This document shows, in pieces, positions 21,901-33,900 of a DNA stretch of 64,000 bases. Position numbers and translations under genes: made by a program. Below the pieces are notes generated by a model that was not told the DNA's origin, searched no databases, and worked only from the letters and a program-made list of their open reading frames with translations. This stretch comes from Agelas oroides. Lineage: Eukaryota > Porifera > Demospongiae > Agelasida > Agelasidae. The stretch spans positions 2,398,336 to 2,462,335 of the forward strand of contig OX422184.1 of assembly GCA_949130485.1 (NCBI GenBank), read 5' to 3'. How positions within the stretch are numbered: the first letter of the stretch is position 1; each line of letters begins with the position of its first letter.

Positions 21901-24900
21901 ACTCGGGATCCCCGAAGACTAGCTACAGTACCATGTATAGGAGCCATGCTTGCTACTGTTAAAGAAGGCTGTTACTAAGGTTGTGAGACTTAGGAGTGAC
22001 CGAGGATTGAGGTGCACAGACAAAGACCGAAGCCAAGAGACTGAGGATCGAGCACTAATTTCTGCCATCACATTTCTGTCCACAAAGACTATATTATAAC
22101 TATAGTCTTGCGAAACCAGACCCTTGTTTTTCGTTCGAGAGTCTGGCTTTGCAAGACTACAATAACATGACCAGACAAGGAAGAATGCTGGCAACATGTA
22201 CTCCTCTGCGGTGAGATAAGATCCCTAGACCATAGATATCTATGCCTAGACACATAATAGCTAGCTCAAAGAAACGCCAGGTACATAAGTTAGCTGTAAC
22301 TATGTACATTCATTGTTTCATTCCATTTTCCATTCCACAGTTCCATTCCATATTCCAGTCCAGCAATTAGAGACACCCCCTGTTACTATAGTATAGACAC
22401 AAGGGTGAAGTGGAGATTATAGGCTATTTCTTGAAGCCAAAATTCACTGTATTAGCCATGCAAGAATATAGGAGATGGCACATTTGTACAAACGATAAAC
22501 TTTGTGCAGCATGGTCTTAGCTTTTCGAGGAGCAGAAATACAGATGTTTCATTGGTAGCTATATGTTGGTCTTACCTGTGTTGATAACTTATGTGTAACT
22601 GGAGATGAATACTGGCAAAAGTTAGTCGTTATGTTTGGAAAGTCAAATCAGCAACTGATTTTGTTTGTGTGGTAATGGGTAACTTTTCATGTGGGGTGCC
22701 TACACTTGCTTGGGCGCTTATAAATGTTGTTGTGGTCAAAATAAGTGCCTATATTATTCATAAGGTGTTTGTTTTCTAATATGCCTAATAATTAATTATC
22801 CCAAGTTTTGGAGGTAATAAAATTACTTTATTTCCCATATCTAGCCGATGTGCCTCGCATATACACCAGAAGATGTTAGGATGTTAGTGATACCATCAAG
22901 CTCAAATCAGCTGTCTGCACACATTCCAGCCCCAGGGAAACTGTGGAAAACACCTGAAATCAAGGTACAACCTAATGCCGTGTACATCATGTGCAAGCAC
23001 ACTGAGTTTTGGAGGTTTTTGGAGGCCCTCTTCTTGGGAATAATATGTGTTTGCATGTTTTTAAATTGATTATCAACAGGCTGTTTTATCTACAACTACA
23101 AGATGAATCCACCAGCAGTTTATTCACAGTGCTCTATTACTTTGTGACCTGGCTACACGGACGTTACCTATATGCTGTATGGTGTACATATGGTGCATGT
23201 GTGCATGTACACGTCACTCTTTTATGCAGGTGTACTTCATGAATAATCTACCAAATGAAAACTGGAGGTATGAGAATGAGCCAATCACAAAAGACAAGAT
23301 CCTGGAGTGGGCAAATGAGTGGAGCACCTTTCCCACACCAGACCTTCCAGATGGGAATCCTGTTCCCAAGTTTGTGCGTGTGGGTGAAAAAACAGACAGT
23401 GACATCCGTGTTAAGTTTACAGGTACACAATACATTTTGGTTTCTCTGAATGATTTGGAGATGTCCCAGGCTCTCCTCCAAGTAACTAAAAATTGCTGCA
23501 AGGTTACGGAGGACTTAGTTTATGTTATAGTTATTAACTGCTCACGAGGGCTTTAGTAGATATATATACTCCACTTCACCCTTGTTTCTGTGGTAACAGG
23601 TGGGTATTATTTTCCATATACTGACAGGAAGTTGTAGATTCTGTAGATTCTGTTCCATATACCACAGGAAGTTGTAAAATGATGTTTCCTATAAGCTACC
23701 TTGTTTAGAGTGTAAATTACTTTACATGTTTACTAATAACATACCTTGTTTACAGTGAAAACTACCATGTGTATTTACTAATAACAACAAGGACCAATCA
23801 GAGTGGAGCATATAACAGATAAACCACAGTAGACAGGGATTTATGGTCCATAAACAACCCTCGCCCTCGGGCTGCGCCCTCGGGCTTGGGTGGTTTATGG
23901 ACAATAAATCCCTGTCTACTGTGGTTTATCTATAACATATACTCCACTTCACCCTTGTTTCTGTAGCAACAGGTGGGTATTATTTTCCATATACTGACAG
24001 GAAGTTGTAGATTCTGTAGATTCTGTTCCATATACCACAGAAGTTGTAAAATGATGTTTCCTATAAGCTACCTTGTTTACAGTGTAAACTACTTTACATG
24101 TTTACTAATAACATACCTTGTTTATAGTGTAAACTACCTTGTGTGTTTACTAATAACAACAAGGACCAATCAGAGTGGAGGATATAACAGATAAACCACA
24201 GTAGACAGGGATTTATGGTCCATAAACCACCCTCGGGCTCCATAAATCCCTGTCTACTGTGGTTTATCTATAACATAAGCACACCACCTGAGGGCGCAGC
24301 CCGAGGGCAGTGTTGCTTATGTTACGAGGGCAAGGGTTGTTTATGGACCATAAATCCCTGTCTACTGTGGTTTATCTGTTATATTCTCCACTCTGATTGG
24401 TCCTTGTTGTTATTAGTAAATACACATGGTAGTTTTCACTGTAAACAAGGTATGTTATTAGTAAACATGTAAAGTAATTTACACTCTAAACAAGGTAGCT
24501 TATAGGAAACATCATTTTACAACTTCCTGTGGTATATGGAACAGAATCTACAGAATCTACAACTTCCTGTCAGTAATAATACCCATCTGTTACCACAGAA
24601 ACAAGGGTGAAGTGGAGTATATATATCAACTAAAGCCCGAGGGTGCGGTTAATAACTGGCTTCTAGCCCGTTTGCGCATGCGCTTCAATGTGTTGCTATG
24701 TCAGCGGTGTGTTTATTTGTGAACGCAGCTGTTTTTTGAAGGTTGCACTAGTAATCTAGCTAGCTTACAGGTACGGTAGTACTCAGTTACTTGTAGTAAC
24801 AACCAGTTTTGTCGTAGCTGTGACTTTGAAACCGTTCAACACTGCGATGGGCGACGACAGCCAGTCCGGAAACGGGCCCGAGTGGCGAAGCCTTATGAGA

Positions 24901-27900
24901 ATTGACGCTATGCCGTGATGCTTTCTGCTGTTTTCCAACAGCGCTGTTGACAAATTATGTTTCTCAAGGCATCCTATGTCCACGAAACAAGCCTCAAAGC
25001 TAGCTTCGTAGGAACCGTGAGCACAGAGTGTTACCGGTTTGATTTTCGTCTCTTTTGGCCCGTTGGGGCTTGTCCGCGCGGCTTGTTCTCGGACTGGCTA
25101 TCGCTGTCGTCGACCCATTCTGTGTTATCGCAATGCTGAGCGGTTGAGAATGCACATAAAAATATGTATATTTCTGCGTAACTCCAGGCAAATAAAGTTA
25201 CCTGTACTTGATGCCCCCGGGATACAAATTACAAGCATAGATTGTAACTGCATCAGGGAAAGTATTCATTGTGGTATGACAATGGAACATAAACAGCCTC
25301 GTCCAAAGTTAGAGTATTTCCTTGCGATGGTGGGTGCAGCTAATGTAGTATGGTAAGATGAACCACTGGGTAGTAACAAACACATGTAGTTAGGATTGTT
25401 GCTGGCAGCTCAGAGCCATAATGTTCTAAATGAGTCTTTCTGGCATACAAATTTCCACAGAGAGGATGACAAATTATGCTGACTGCTTCCTTCAAAGAAT
25501 TGCTGCACTAGCCATCTGCTTTGTGTGCCTAGTTTGACAAGCTATTAAAGTAGCCACTCCACAACTGCCCCACATCCAGGAGTTCATCCACTATTTGGAA
25601 GATACAAGTTCCCTTCGCAGCAGGCAACCTGTAGGCCAAAATTTGAAACCTGAGTAAGGTAGAGTGGGGCTATTGCGACAGTATTATAAACAATGTGGGA
25701 AGCCTAACACTTCATAAAGACATTCCACTGGCTAACTCAGGCAAGTTTTTTTGTTGTTGTTTACTGGCGGCTTCGTTTCTAAATAGAGCCTACCCGCCAA
25801 AGGACAGCTGCTCATTCGGCTTATTCACATGGCTCACCTTTCTGCATCAGGGTTTGTGATTGGACCTCAGCCTCATCAGCTCAGCCATCATTTGAGACGA
25901 TGCTTGAGAGGACTTGTGATAAGCCTCACGTAAACTTCCACCACCGCTCAAACAGGAAGTGTAACTTCCGGTGAAACGATGACCTAACGCGTGAACGAAA
26001 TGTTTCCTATCCCGGTTACGTAGGTTTACAATCTATGCTACTATATAATTATCACCATAGGCATAGTACGAAGCTAAAATATCACGAGTTTGTTGCCGTC
26101 TGTATTGTTACGAGTGCGCAGCACGAGTAACAATGCCAACAGCAACAAACGAGTGATGTTTTTTTCCGGTATAGCTTGGTACTATGGTGATAATGATTTT
26201 ATCATGATTGCATGTAGGCAAGCACAAAGTATGTAGCCTCATTCCCAGGTCTTCCCCGCCTCCAGTTTTTGATCACTTGCAGTATGCAAAAACAGAGGGA
26301 GAAGGTCTGAGGTTTCTTACCACGTGATCCGCAGCACAGCTGTCACATGTCTTCACTATGTATAACCATGCTATGGAAAAGACTGATCTTGTGTTCTGTA
26401 CCAGCCACAAAGACAAAACAAGTGCCAAGGAAGACAACATCAAGCGTACAAAACATCTGAGCTAGAAGGCATAGCTCCAACCACTGTGTATAAAATATCT
26501 GCAATGACAAAATTTAGCTAACGTAGCAAAAAAGAAGCTCATTTGGATTTTTAATGCTAGCATCACAACCAATCCTTCAGCAGTTCTGCTTCAGACACGA
26601 ATATGTTTTAGAAGTAGCACTTGTCTCTTGGCTGGAACCTATCTTCATTTTTAGTTTCTCTGTAGCTGGAGATATAAATGTGAATATGTCTTGATGTCTA
26701 GAACCTGTGATGTCATCTGTGCCGCATATCACATGCGAAGAAACTCCAGGCCTTCTCCCTCCGTTTTTGCATACTGCAAGGGATCAAAAACTGGAGGCGG
26801 GAAAGGCCTGGGAACGAGGCTACAAAGTATGGTTGTCCCACAAACTGTTTTGTCTAAGTTGCATCACTCAAATGCATCCATTATCAAGTAACATTACCTA
26901 ATTGAGCTGATTGACCACTATTTGCTCGGAGAAAATGGGAGGAATCCCGGATGTGCCTTTCAAAGCAGTATTAATTGCTAAATTTTTATTCTCTAGAAGC
27001 CACTTCAGTCTCTTCAATGTACCTTATTTTGACCTCTGCTGAGATCTAGCACTTCAAACTTGATTCAAAAGTTCTAGACCCTTCTATTCTGCAGATTTGT
27101 GATCTTAGCCCCACCCACTCATGATCATTAGCGAGCATTAAAATAGTCAGGCTCTTGTCCAGCAAATGCCTGTCCGGACTGAAAATTGCCTACAGTGCCA
27201 GAAATGAAGACCCTACAAGGTGAGAGGAGTATTTTCTAAGCCCATTTGTGTAAACAAAGCAAGAGAAGGTCTACCCAGTGCCGACCAAGACCTTTTCAGC
27301 CAACCGCAACTGCCACTTACCTTTCGAGTGATACCCATTTTTCCATCTCCAACCCATTCTGCTGGCACGGAACGTATCTCCCAAGCACATTGCGTGAAGT
27401 GACATTATAAGACGGAAGTCTGCTGACCTCAAAAAAGGGTTAGGGTTAGGGTTGAGGATGAAAAGTTTCTCTTCCTGGCTTCCATCCAACCATGCTACTA
27501 CTTCTAGAAACCACTAAAGTTCTGACCACATGTCATTATGGTCACTTGATAATTTACACAGTGGACACATTCTGTAGTCTTCCCACATTCAATTAACCAT
27601 CTCTCTACCCTCCACCACATGTATGTCATTCTGTGGTCGTATTCTGCAAGTGATAAATAGCTTGGCAGTCAGCTGGGAATAGGCTAAGAAGGAAGCATGG
27701 GCACATCGACGATCCACCTACGCTCAATTAAGTCCTCTCTACCCTTCTCTCTACCCCTACGGTGTCATAGGATCTCAGAACGATTAAGGCGGCATTAAAT
27801 TTATTATTCGTAACACGGAAGTACGCGAGGATATTGCAATAGTTTACGGAAATTGAATGGGTGCCGAGTGTAAGCTCTTAGCTTTGTCATTGTTGTTCTG

Positions 27901-30900
27901 ACCGTTCGTCTTTTCTGTATAGCTTTGTTTAAGCGCTGATTGTGAAGTAGGAATGTCCGAACTTCAGAAGGGAGATCACTGAGACCGAGAGCTACGTGTT
28001 TCTGCGAGCAGAAGACAGAAGTAAAGCTCAAGTCATTTCGAGCGACGATGACCGATCTTCTTTGGTGGTTTATGCGGAACACTCGCCAGCCTTGGGACCA
28101 AGATCTGATGGCTTTTCTGTGTACAGGAGGAGTTGAAGTTGTCATAACCAAGTGGCATTTGTGCTGTTAATGCTGTGCTGCGAAAGCCTTAATGTTTAAA
28201 TGGTCAGGGCTACCCGAATATGCCCCAATTTTCACCTCTTTTCAATTATATAGCAGCCGTACAAAGGATTGCTGTTTCATGCCACTGTGTTTCTGTTAGA
28301 CCATGACCTGTAGTAATAGTGGCTACCGTGGCTTAGCTCTCAGGCTACGTCTTCAGTTCCGCATTTTGCTGTATTTATTGGTACAAACGGTTTGTTTACA
28401 CGAGCGCGGCTGCTGTTAATTAGTTGCCATGACAACAAATTGTTTTCATTTACAGAATCGGGGAGCATCATTGTTGTCTTTGTTGCAAGCCCCATGTTCA
28501 TACTGCCATGGGTTCATGAGATATTTACAGTTAAATTTACTATGTAAAAAGTTGATGGGTGTATGATTTGTCTAGTTAAGGCTGCCTTAACTGTTCTGAG
28601 ATGGGATGTCCCCCCCTTAAATTGTCCCCCCGGACGCGTGGTCCTAGGACCAGCTGTCCCCCAGGACAACTTGTCCTAGGACCACGTGTCCCCCTAGGAC
28701 AGCTGGTCCTAGGCCCATGTGTCCCCCTTAGGACGAGTTGTCCCCCCCATTAGTCAGCGGTTACAGAGTAGCTACACTATCCTCTGCGGCCATTCTGTCC
28801 ACCAAAACTAAAACTTCAACTTGATGTCAGTAGATAGTCTCGTGCCCAGACTACATGCTTCTACTGACTAGTCTCGTTTCCAGACCGCATTTTCCGGCGG
28901 GGGCGAAAAATGCATGCGGTTTGGAAACGAGACTAGTCAATAGAAGCATACCGTATGCCGTCCTCTGCATGAGAGTCTTCAGCCAGCCTTGTTCTCAGGC
29001 CCCGCGCCCAGCTTCCCATCACTGGAAAGTGAGGCTGGTATCTATGCTGGTACTTCGCAGTGGGGGGACATCCTGTCCTGGCAGGGGACATTTGGTTCTA
29101 GGACCACGCGTCCGGGGGGACAGCTAGTCCTAGGACCAGATGTCCGGGAGGACACGTGGTCCTCCCACAACGTCACTCACGTGATGAATTATTCCAGGCC
29201 CTCTACCGCTTTTCCATACTGCAAGCGACGGAAAGCTGGGCGGGGCCTGGCAAACTGACTGCTGTACACCCCGGAGAATGGCTTTCAAGGCGCTATTAAA
29301 TGCCAAGGCGGCCCTTTCCTAGGCTTTGCTCAAGTTTTCTCTGCGCTTATTGTTCAAAAAAACTGCCAGAACGGGCTCCTACTAAAAAACAGCTACGTGT
29401 ACTGTCAATTATCGATCAACTACGTGCGTATATTTTCGTCCATTATATCATAGATGATATAGTACGGACGTACTATATCATCTATGATTATATATTGCCC
29501 TAGCCTCGTTCCCATTCGAATGTACGGGTCTGTGTAGGCTCACCATAGCTTTCCGTACTGCCAGGTAATGTAGCATAGTGCCGTCTAGTCCCATTCTGTC
29601 GGCCATAAAGCTATCGCAACTGTATTCTGTCCATAAAGCATGCATGGGCAACTTCATTCGTTCGCCCACATGTAATTACGTTCTCTCTACCTATGACGTT
29701 TCCACGTGATAAATTTTACCAGGCTCTCCCCTTTCCTTTCGATTTTTCGTTCACGCGCAGGGAGAGCCTGGGAACGAGGCTAATATTGCCCTAGCTATTA
29801 CCAAAAGGTGATGTGGCATTTCTCATTTTCACCAGTTGATGGTGATAGCAGGTCTACCGTTGGTACTGATGCTAAGCAGACACCTCACAGTGAAGCTACA
29901 ACGTGGCTAGATCTCGGCGGAAATGACGATGACTACAAGCGACATCTCGTCCTACATGAGTTTGGGCATGTGTTAGGTCTCGGGCATGAGCACCAGAGCC
30001 CAAAAGCTCTTGATTTTATAGATGAAAAGGAAGCAAGAAAACACCTTTCAGAAGACTACAAGAGAATCCTGAAGAATATGTATCATGGAAGAAAGCTGGA
30101 AGAAATGGCAGAAGAAGAAGCAAGAAAAAGGTTCCAACAAGATTATGCACAGAGATCTGGGGGAGAAGCAACAAAGTTTGACCCCTACAGCATCATGCAC
30201 TACTGGTAAGAAATGTGTACCTGCAAGGTACAGAGTTGACGTTGATTTTGTAGTCATCTGTTAGTTCAATTTGACACTTCTCGGCATGATTTAGGATTCC
30301 AGAGCAATGGCTGAAGGAGGACTACAAATATATTGCGAGTACACCTGAAAGTGACCTTCAGACAGAGGAGGAGAAGGAAATGAAGAAACGATTGAGTTCC
30401 CTAGCAACTGAAATCTCAGAGTTGGACAAGAAGATGATTGCAGAGAAATACCAAGGTAAAATAATTATTGATTTAATTACTGATTCATTTTCTACAGAGG
30501 CCAAGCACACTTATATACAACTGTCGGCTTGATCCTAAGTTAGAAAGCTATAATTCATGCCACACTTGGTCCTGCTGGAAAAACAAATAAATATATAGTA
30601 AGCTGTTTGCAACCCTTGCCGCTTCCATTTCCTTTAGCAGTCACACGTGCATCGCAGTCACCTCAGAAGTTTTCCAGCTTCCATAAGTCTTGCTGGAATA
30701 CAGAAATTTACTTACACTAAAGCAAACACTATGCACTTCCCACTATACCTTTCCCCTCACCAGACCATAAGTTTACTTTATCAGAGAGTCTACCAACTCT
30801 CTATGTAGGGATGGCACCGACGCGCAATATATGCAATACTTAAGCAAAAGCCGTATAACTTCACCACAAACACGCCAAAAGCTTATTTAAGCGCCCAGGC

Positions 30901-33900
30901 TTCCTCTTTGAGTGCCTTTATGATCAGCAAGACTCATATAAGTGGCCAAAAGCCACGTGGAAGACAGCTAAACGCAAAAGTGTGCGGTCATGAAAGTGCC
31001 ATTTTTCGTATTCTTTCTTTCTTTCTTTCTTGCTACGACCACGATGTTCAACAACGATATCTCGCAAACTGTTTAAGTACTCACCGTTATTTAAGCACAA
31101 AACTGATACTTATCACAGCGCGGAGCTCTACGACTACTCAGCGTCTTCATAGCTTCAAATTCACCCTGGTCAATAAAAGCCATTCACAACACTCTGTGGT
31201 TGCTGTCCGTTGTGAAGGACGCCATTTTCTAATTTTGTACGCATACGCACATGTTGTCTCGTTCCCAGGCCAAATACCACGCTCATTGGTCTGAGAACGA
31301 GACTAGTGCACGAGCAAAATTGTGAGTTGACCATGCGCACGACTGGGACGGTCTCTTCCCATAGTAGTGGGCAAGGTTTATGAACACCACATACAGGTAA
31401 GGTGCTGCATTTAGGTGCCAACCTAGCTACACTAAATAAAGTAGCTACTCACAGCTTTAGTAAACTGTGACGCTATGATGGTCAGTTGTCATTCCTGTGC
31501 TGCAGCTGGTCAGTCGTCATGAGATTGCAAATTAGGAGATTGGTTTCAAAAAGTTTGGTACGGAGCTCCGGAGAGTGGTTGGCCTTCATCAGATTCTAGC
31601 TGGCAATGTTATTACATGCTTGGAACCACTACTAAATTGTCAATGCCGTTTCAAGTTCTGGTGTTGTGGTTACACTTGAAAGAAATATTCTTCTTAGGCT
31701 TAGGTCTAACTGTAACTGAGATTATCATCAAAAAAAAGGACAGAAACAAGACTTAAAAAAAAACATTAAAAATGTAAAAAGATGTAGGGATGGCATGCCA
31801 AAAAGTATGCAAACAAGTTAGGGATGCAGTGGCGTAGCCAGGCTTGGGCACACTGGGGCACATGCCCTAGCAACTAGAGGCTGTGCCCCACCAGTGCAGG
31901 TATGCATCTGAATTATCGGCGCTGATAGTAAGTTATTGTTGTCGATCGAGAATCGGGCGCTAAACGGTCTTCAAATCGAATGGCGCAGTATCACTATGTT
32001 TATCCACAGAATTACGTGTCTCGTACGCTCACCGTACACGCGAATTTGCCGTATATTAAAGTGACATACACTGCACTACAATACGGCCTCAGAACCGACC
32101 TGGGATGCTGTCAAATTCCAAAAATTTTCTTCTGGAAGAGCATGCCCCAGACTCCCCTAAATACTTCTGCACTTCGCGCAGAATTTCATAGAAACGTAGT
32201 GTGCCCATGCTGTGCCCTAGCCTCGGCGATGTCTCGGCTACGCCACTGTAGGGATGATATAATAGTGAAGGTAAATTTATAAAGCCCTATCCTTACACTA
32301 CAGTTGCAAACTAATATGAAAACGATGCAGGGATGAGGCTTTGTAAATTTACCTTCACTATTATATCATCCCTACCTTGTTTGCATACATTTTGGCATGC
32401 CATCCCTACATCTTTTTACATTTTTAATGTTTTTTAAGTCTTTCCAATGTAGGGTCAGAGAGTCAAGGGTGTAGCTAGTAAGATATAATAATGTTCAACA
32501 AGCAACAGTATGTGAAGCAGCCGTCATGACTTGCAACACTCAGTGAAGAAGGTAGTGACTTAATACATACTGGTTTCTGCTGTTTATTTTATGTAGCTAT
32601 GAAGGATTCCCAAGCAGCACCTCCAGAAGGAAGCCAGGGCACAAAGGAAAGACCAGGTATAGATAGTTATTTTTCAGAGAATCAATAGAGTGTATATGTA
32701 CAAAAAACCCCACAAAACTTGCCATGAATACATGCATAAATGAAGCTTCGGAAAGCTTAATTGCAGCTCCAGAATACCGAAGCGAGACTCCAACAACTTT
32801 TTATTTTACTCTCCGAAAACTACATGCATACGAACAAGGCTTTCCACATCTTTAGAAGAAGCCTTCAACTACTTTGGAAAAGCCATCTGTTTTGTGAAAG
32901 AAGCCTTCCAATTTGTGGCGAAGCTGTGCTATATATATGCAAAAATGATCTGAACAATGGAGCCAATATACTGTAGCAGTGTCAAGAGTTGAAAAAATGG
33001 AATCTCCTTTGACTAAAGAATCTCCTCTATCAAGGCTTATGTCCATGACTTCAAATTTACAGTTTACATGCATTCACTGTTGATAAAAATATTTTGTCGG
33101 TATGCATTAGATGCAGATCCTGCTTCTCAGAAAACTGATTATGGACCTCACACTGTACCGTGTAAGTCTGACTAAGATTGCTACTGTATGCGTACACAGT
33201 ATAAGGAAATGACAACTTATAGTTGGGGCAAGCATGAGCGAACCTCACACTAGTGAGTTGAAGTGTGGATTTTCATATAGCATCTTGCGTACGCATTCCA
33301 TATATCACTTTAATTCAACGAGATAGCCATGTGCCGCATATGGAGATTAAGTAAAGATTTTTGCTCCGTTACAGAAGTCAACTGTTTCAGCATGCCATAA
33401 GTGAAGATGCTTTCAATAGATGTTCAGTATAGGGATGCAACTGGAGTGTGAGCACCTACTGCATGAAGGCTAGTAGTTGTGTATAGAAACCAGGCTACCT
33501 AAAGAATGCAGAAAGTGACACAGATTCTTCTACTAGCTTGACAGTTTGATTGTTGAAATTATGTCTGTAAGTAATCTAAACCTGGAAGCAGGGAAGGCCT
33601 GCAAATGAGACTACTGCTATATGTAGCTGAGAGAGGTATAACATAACAGTGCACCAGGCAACTTGCTCGTGTTCACCCAAAAATCCACTGCATTCCCCTG
33701 GCTTTAATTAGTGGCTGTTAGTACTGTTACTTTGTGACAGCTCAACTTTCTACTTGTTAGTGATTGGAATCCAGACTACGTGAGAACGCCTTATATTAAA
33801 ACTTGAACTTTCTGCTTCTGAAACTGAGGTAAATTCTGTGTGAACCAGTCAAGCTTGAGACCACCGCTGTCAAGACAAAGCATTTTCAGAATGCAAATTA

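Larger units (their letters stand above)
27660..29500. mobile_element. Fragmented Mutator-like element broken up by later insertions
   Basis: 27701-27761 (GGGCACATCGACGATCCACC to CTACCCCTAC) equals 9125-9186 of the intact copy. The continuation (GTCACTCACGTGATGAATTA) is displaced to 29171-29250, and the part that should precede both lies at 29247-29415. Between them sit the GATCTCAGAAC-ended element (27765-28605) and the TCCTAGGA arrays. The result is a nested and rearranged mosaic. Confidence 0.65.

Noticed and set aside
24215-24472. 85-codon frame with repeated INPCLLWFI
   Set aside because: Translation of the palindromic 330-bp elements; the same peptide appears on the other strand at 23722-23904.
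27437-27455. Ancient telomere fusion
   Set aside because: Only three TTAGGG units and no head-to-head arrangement.
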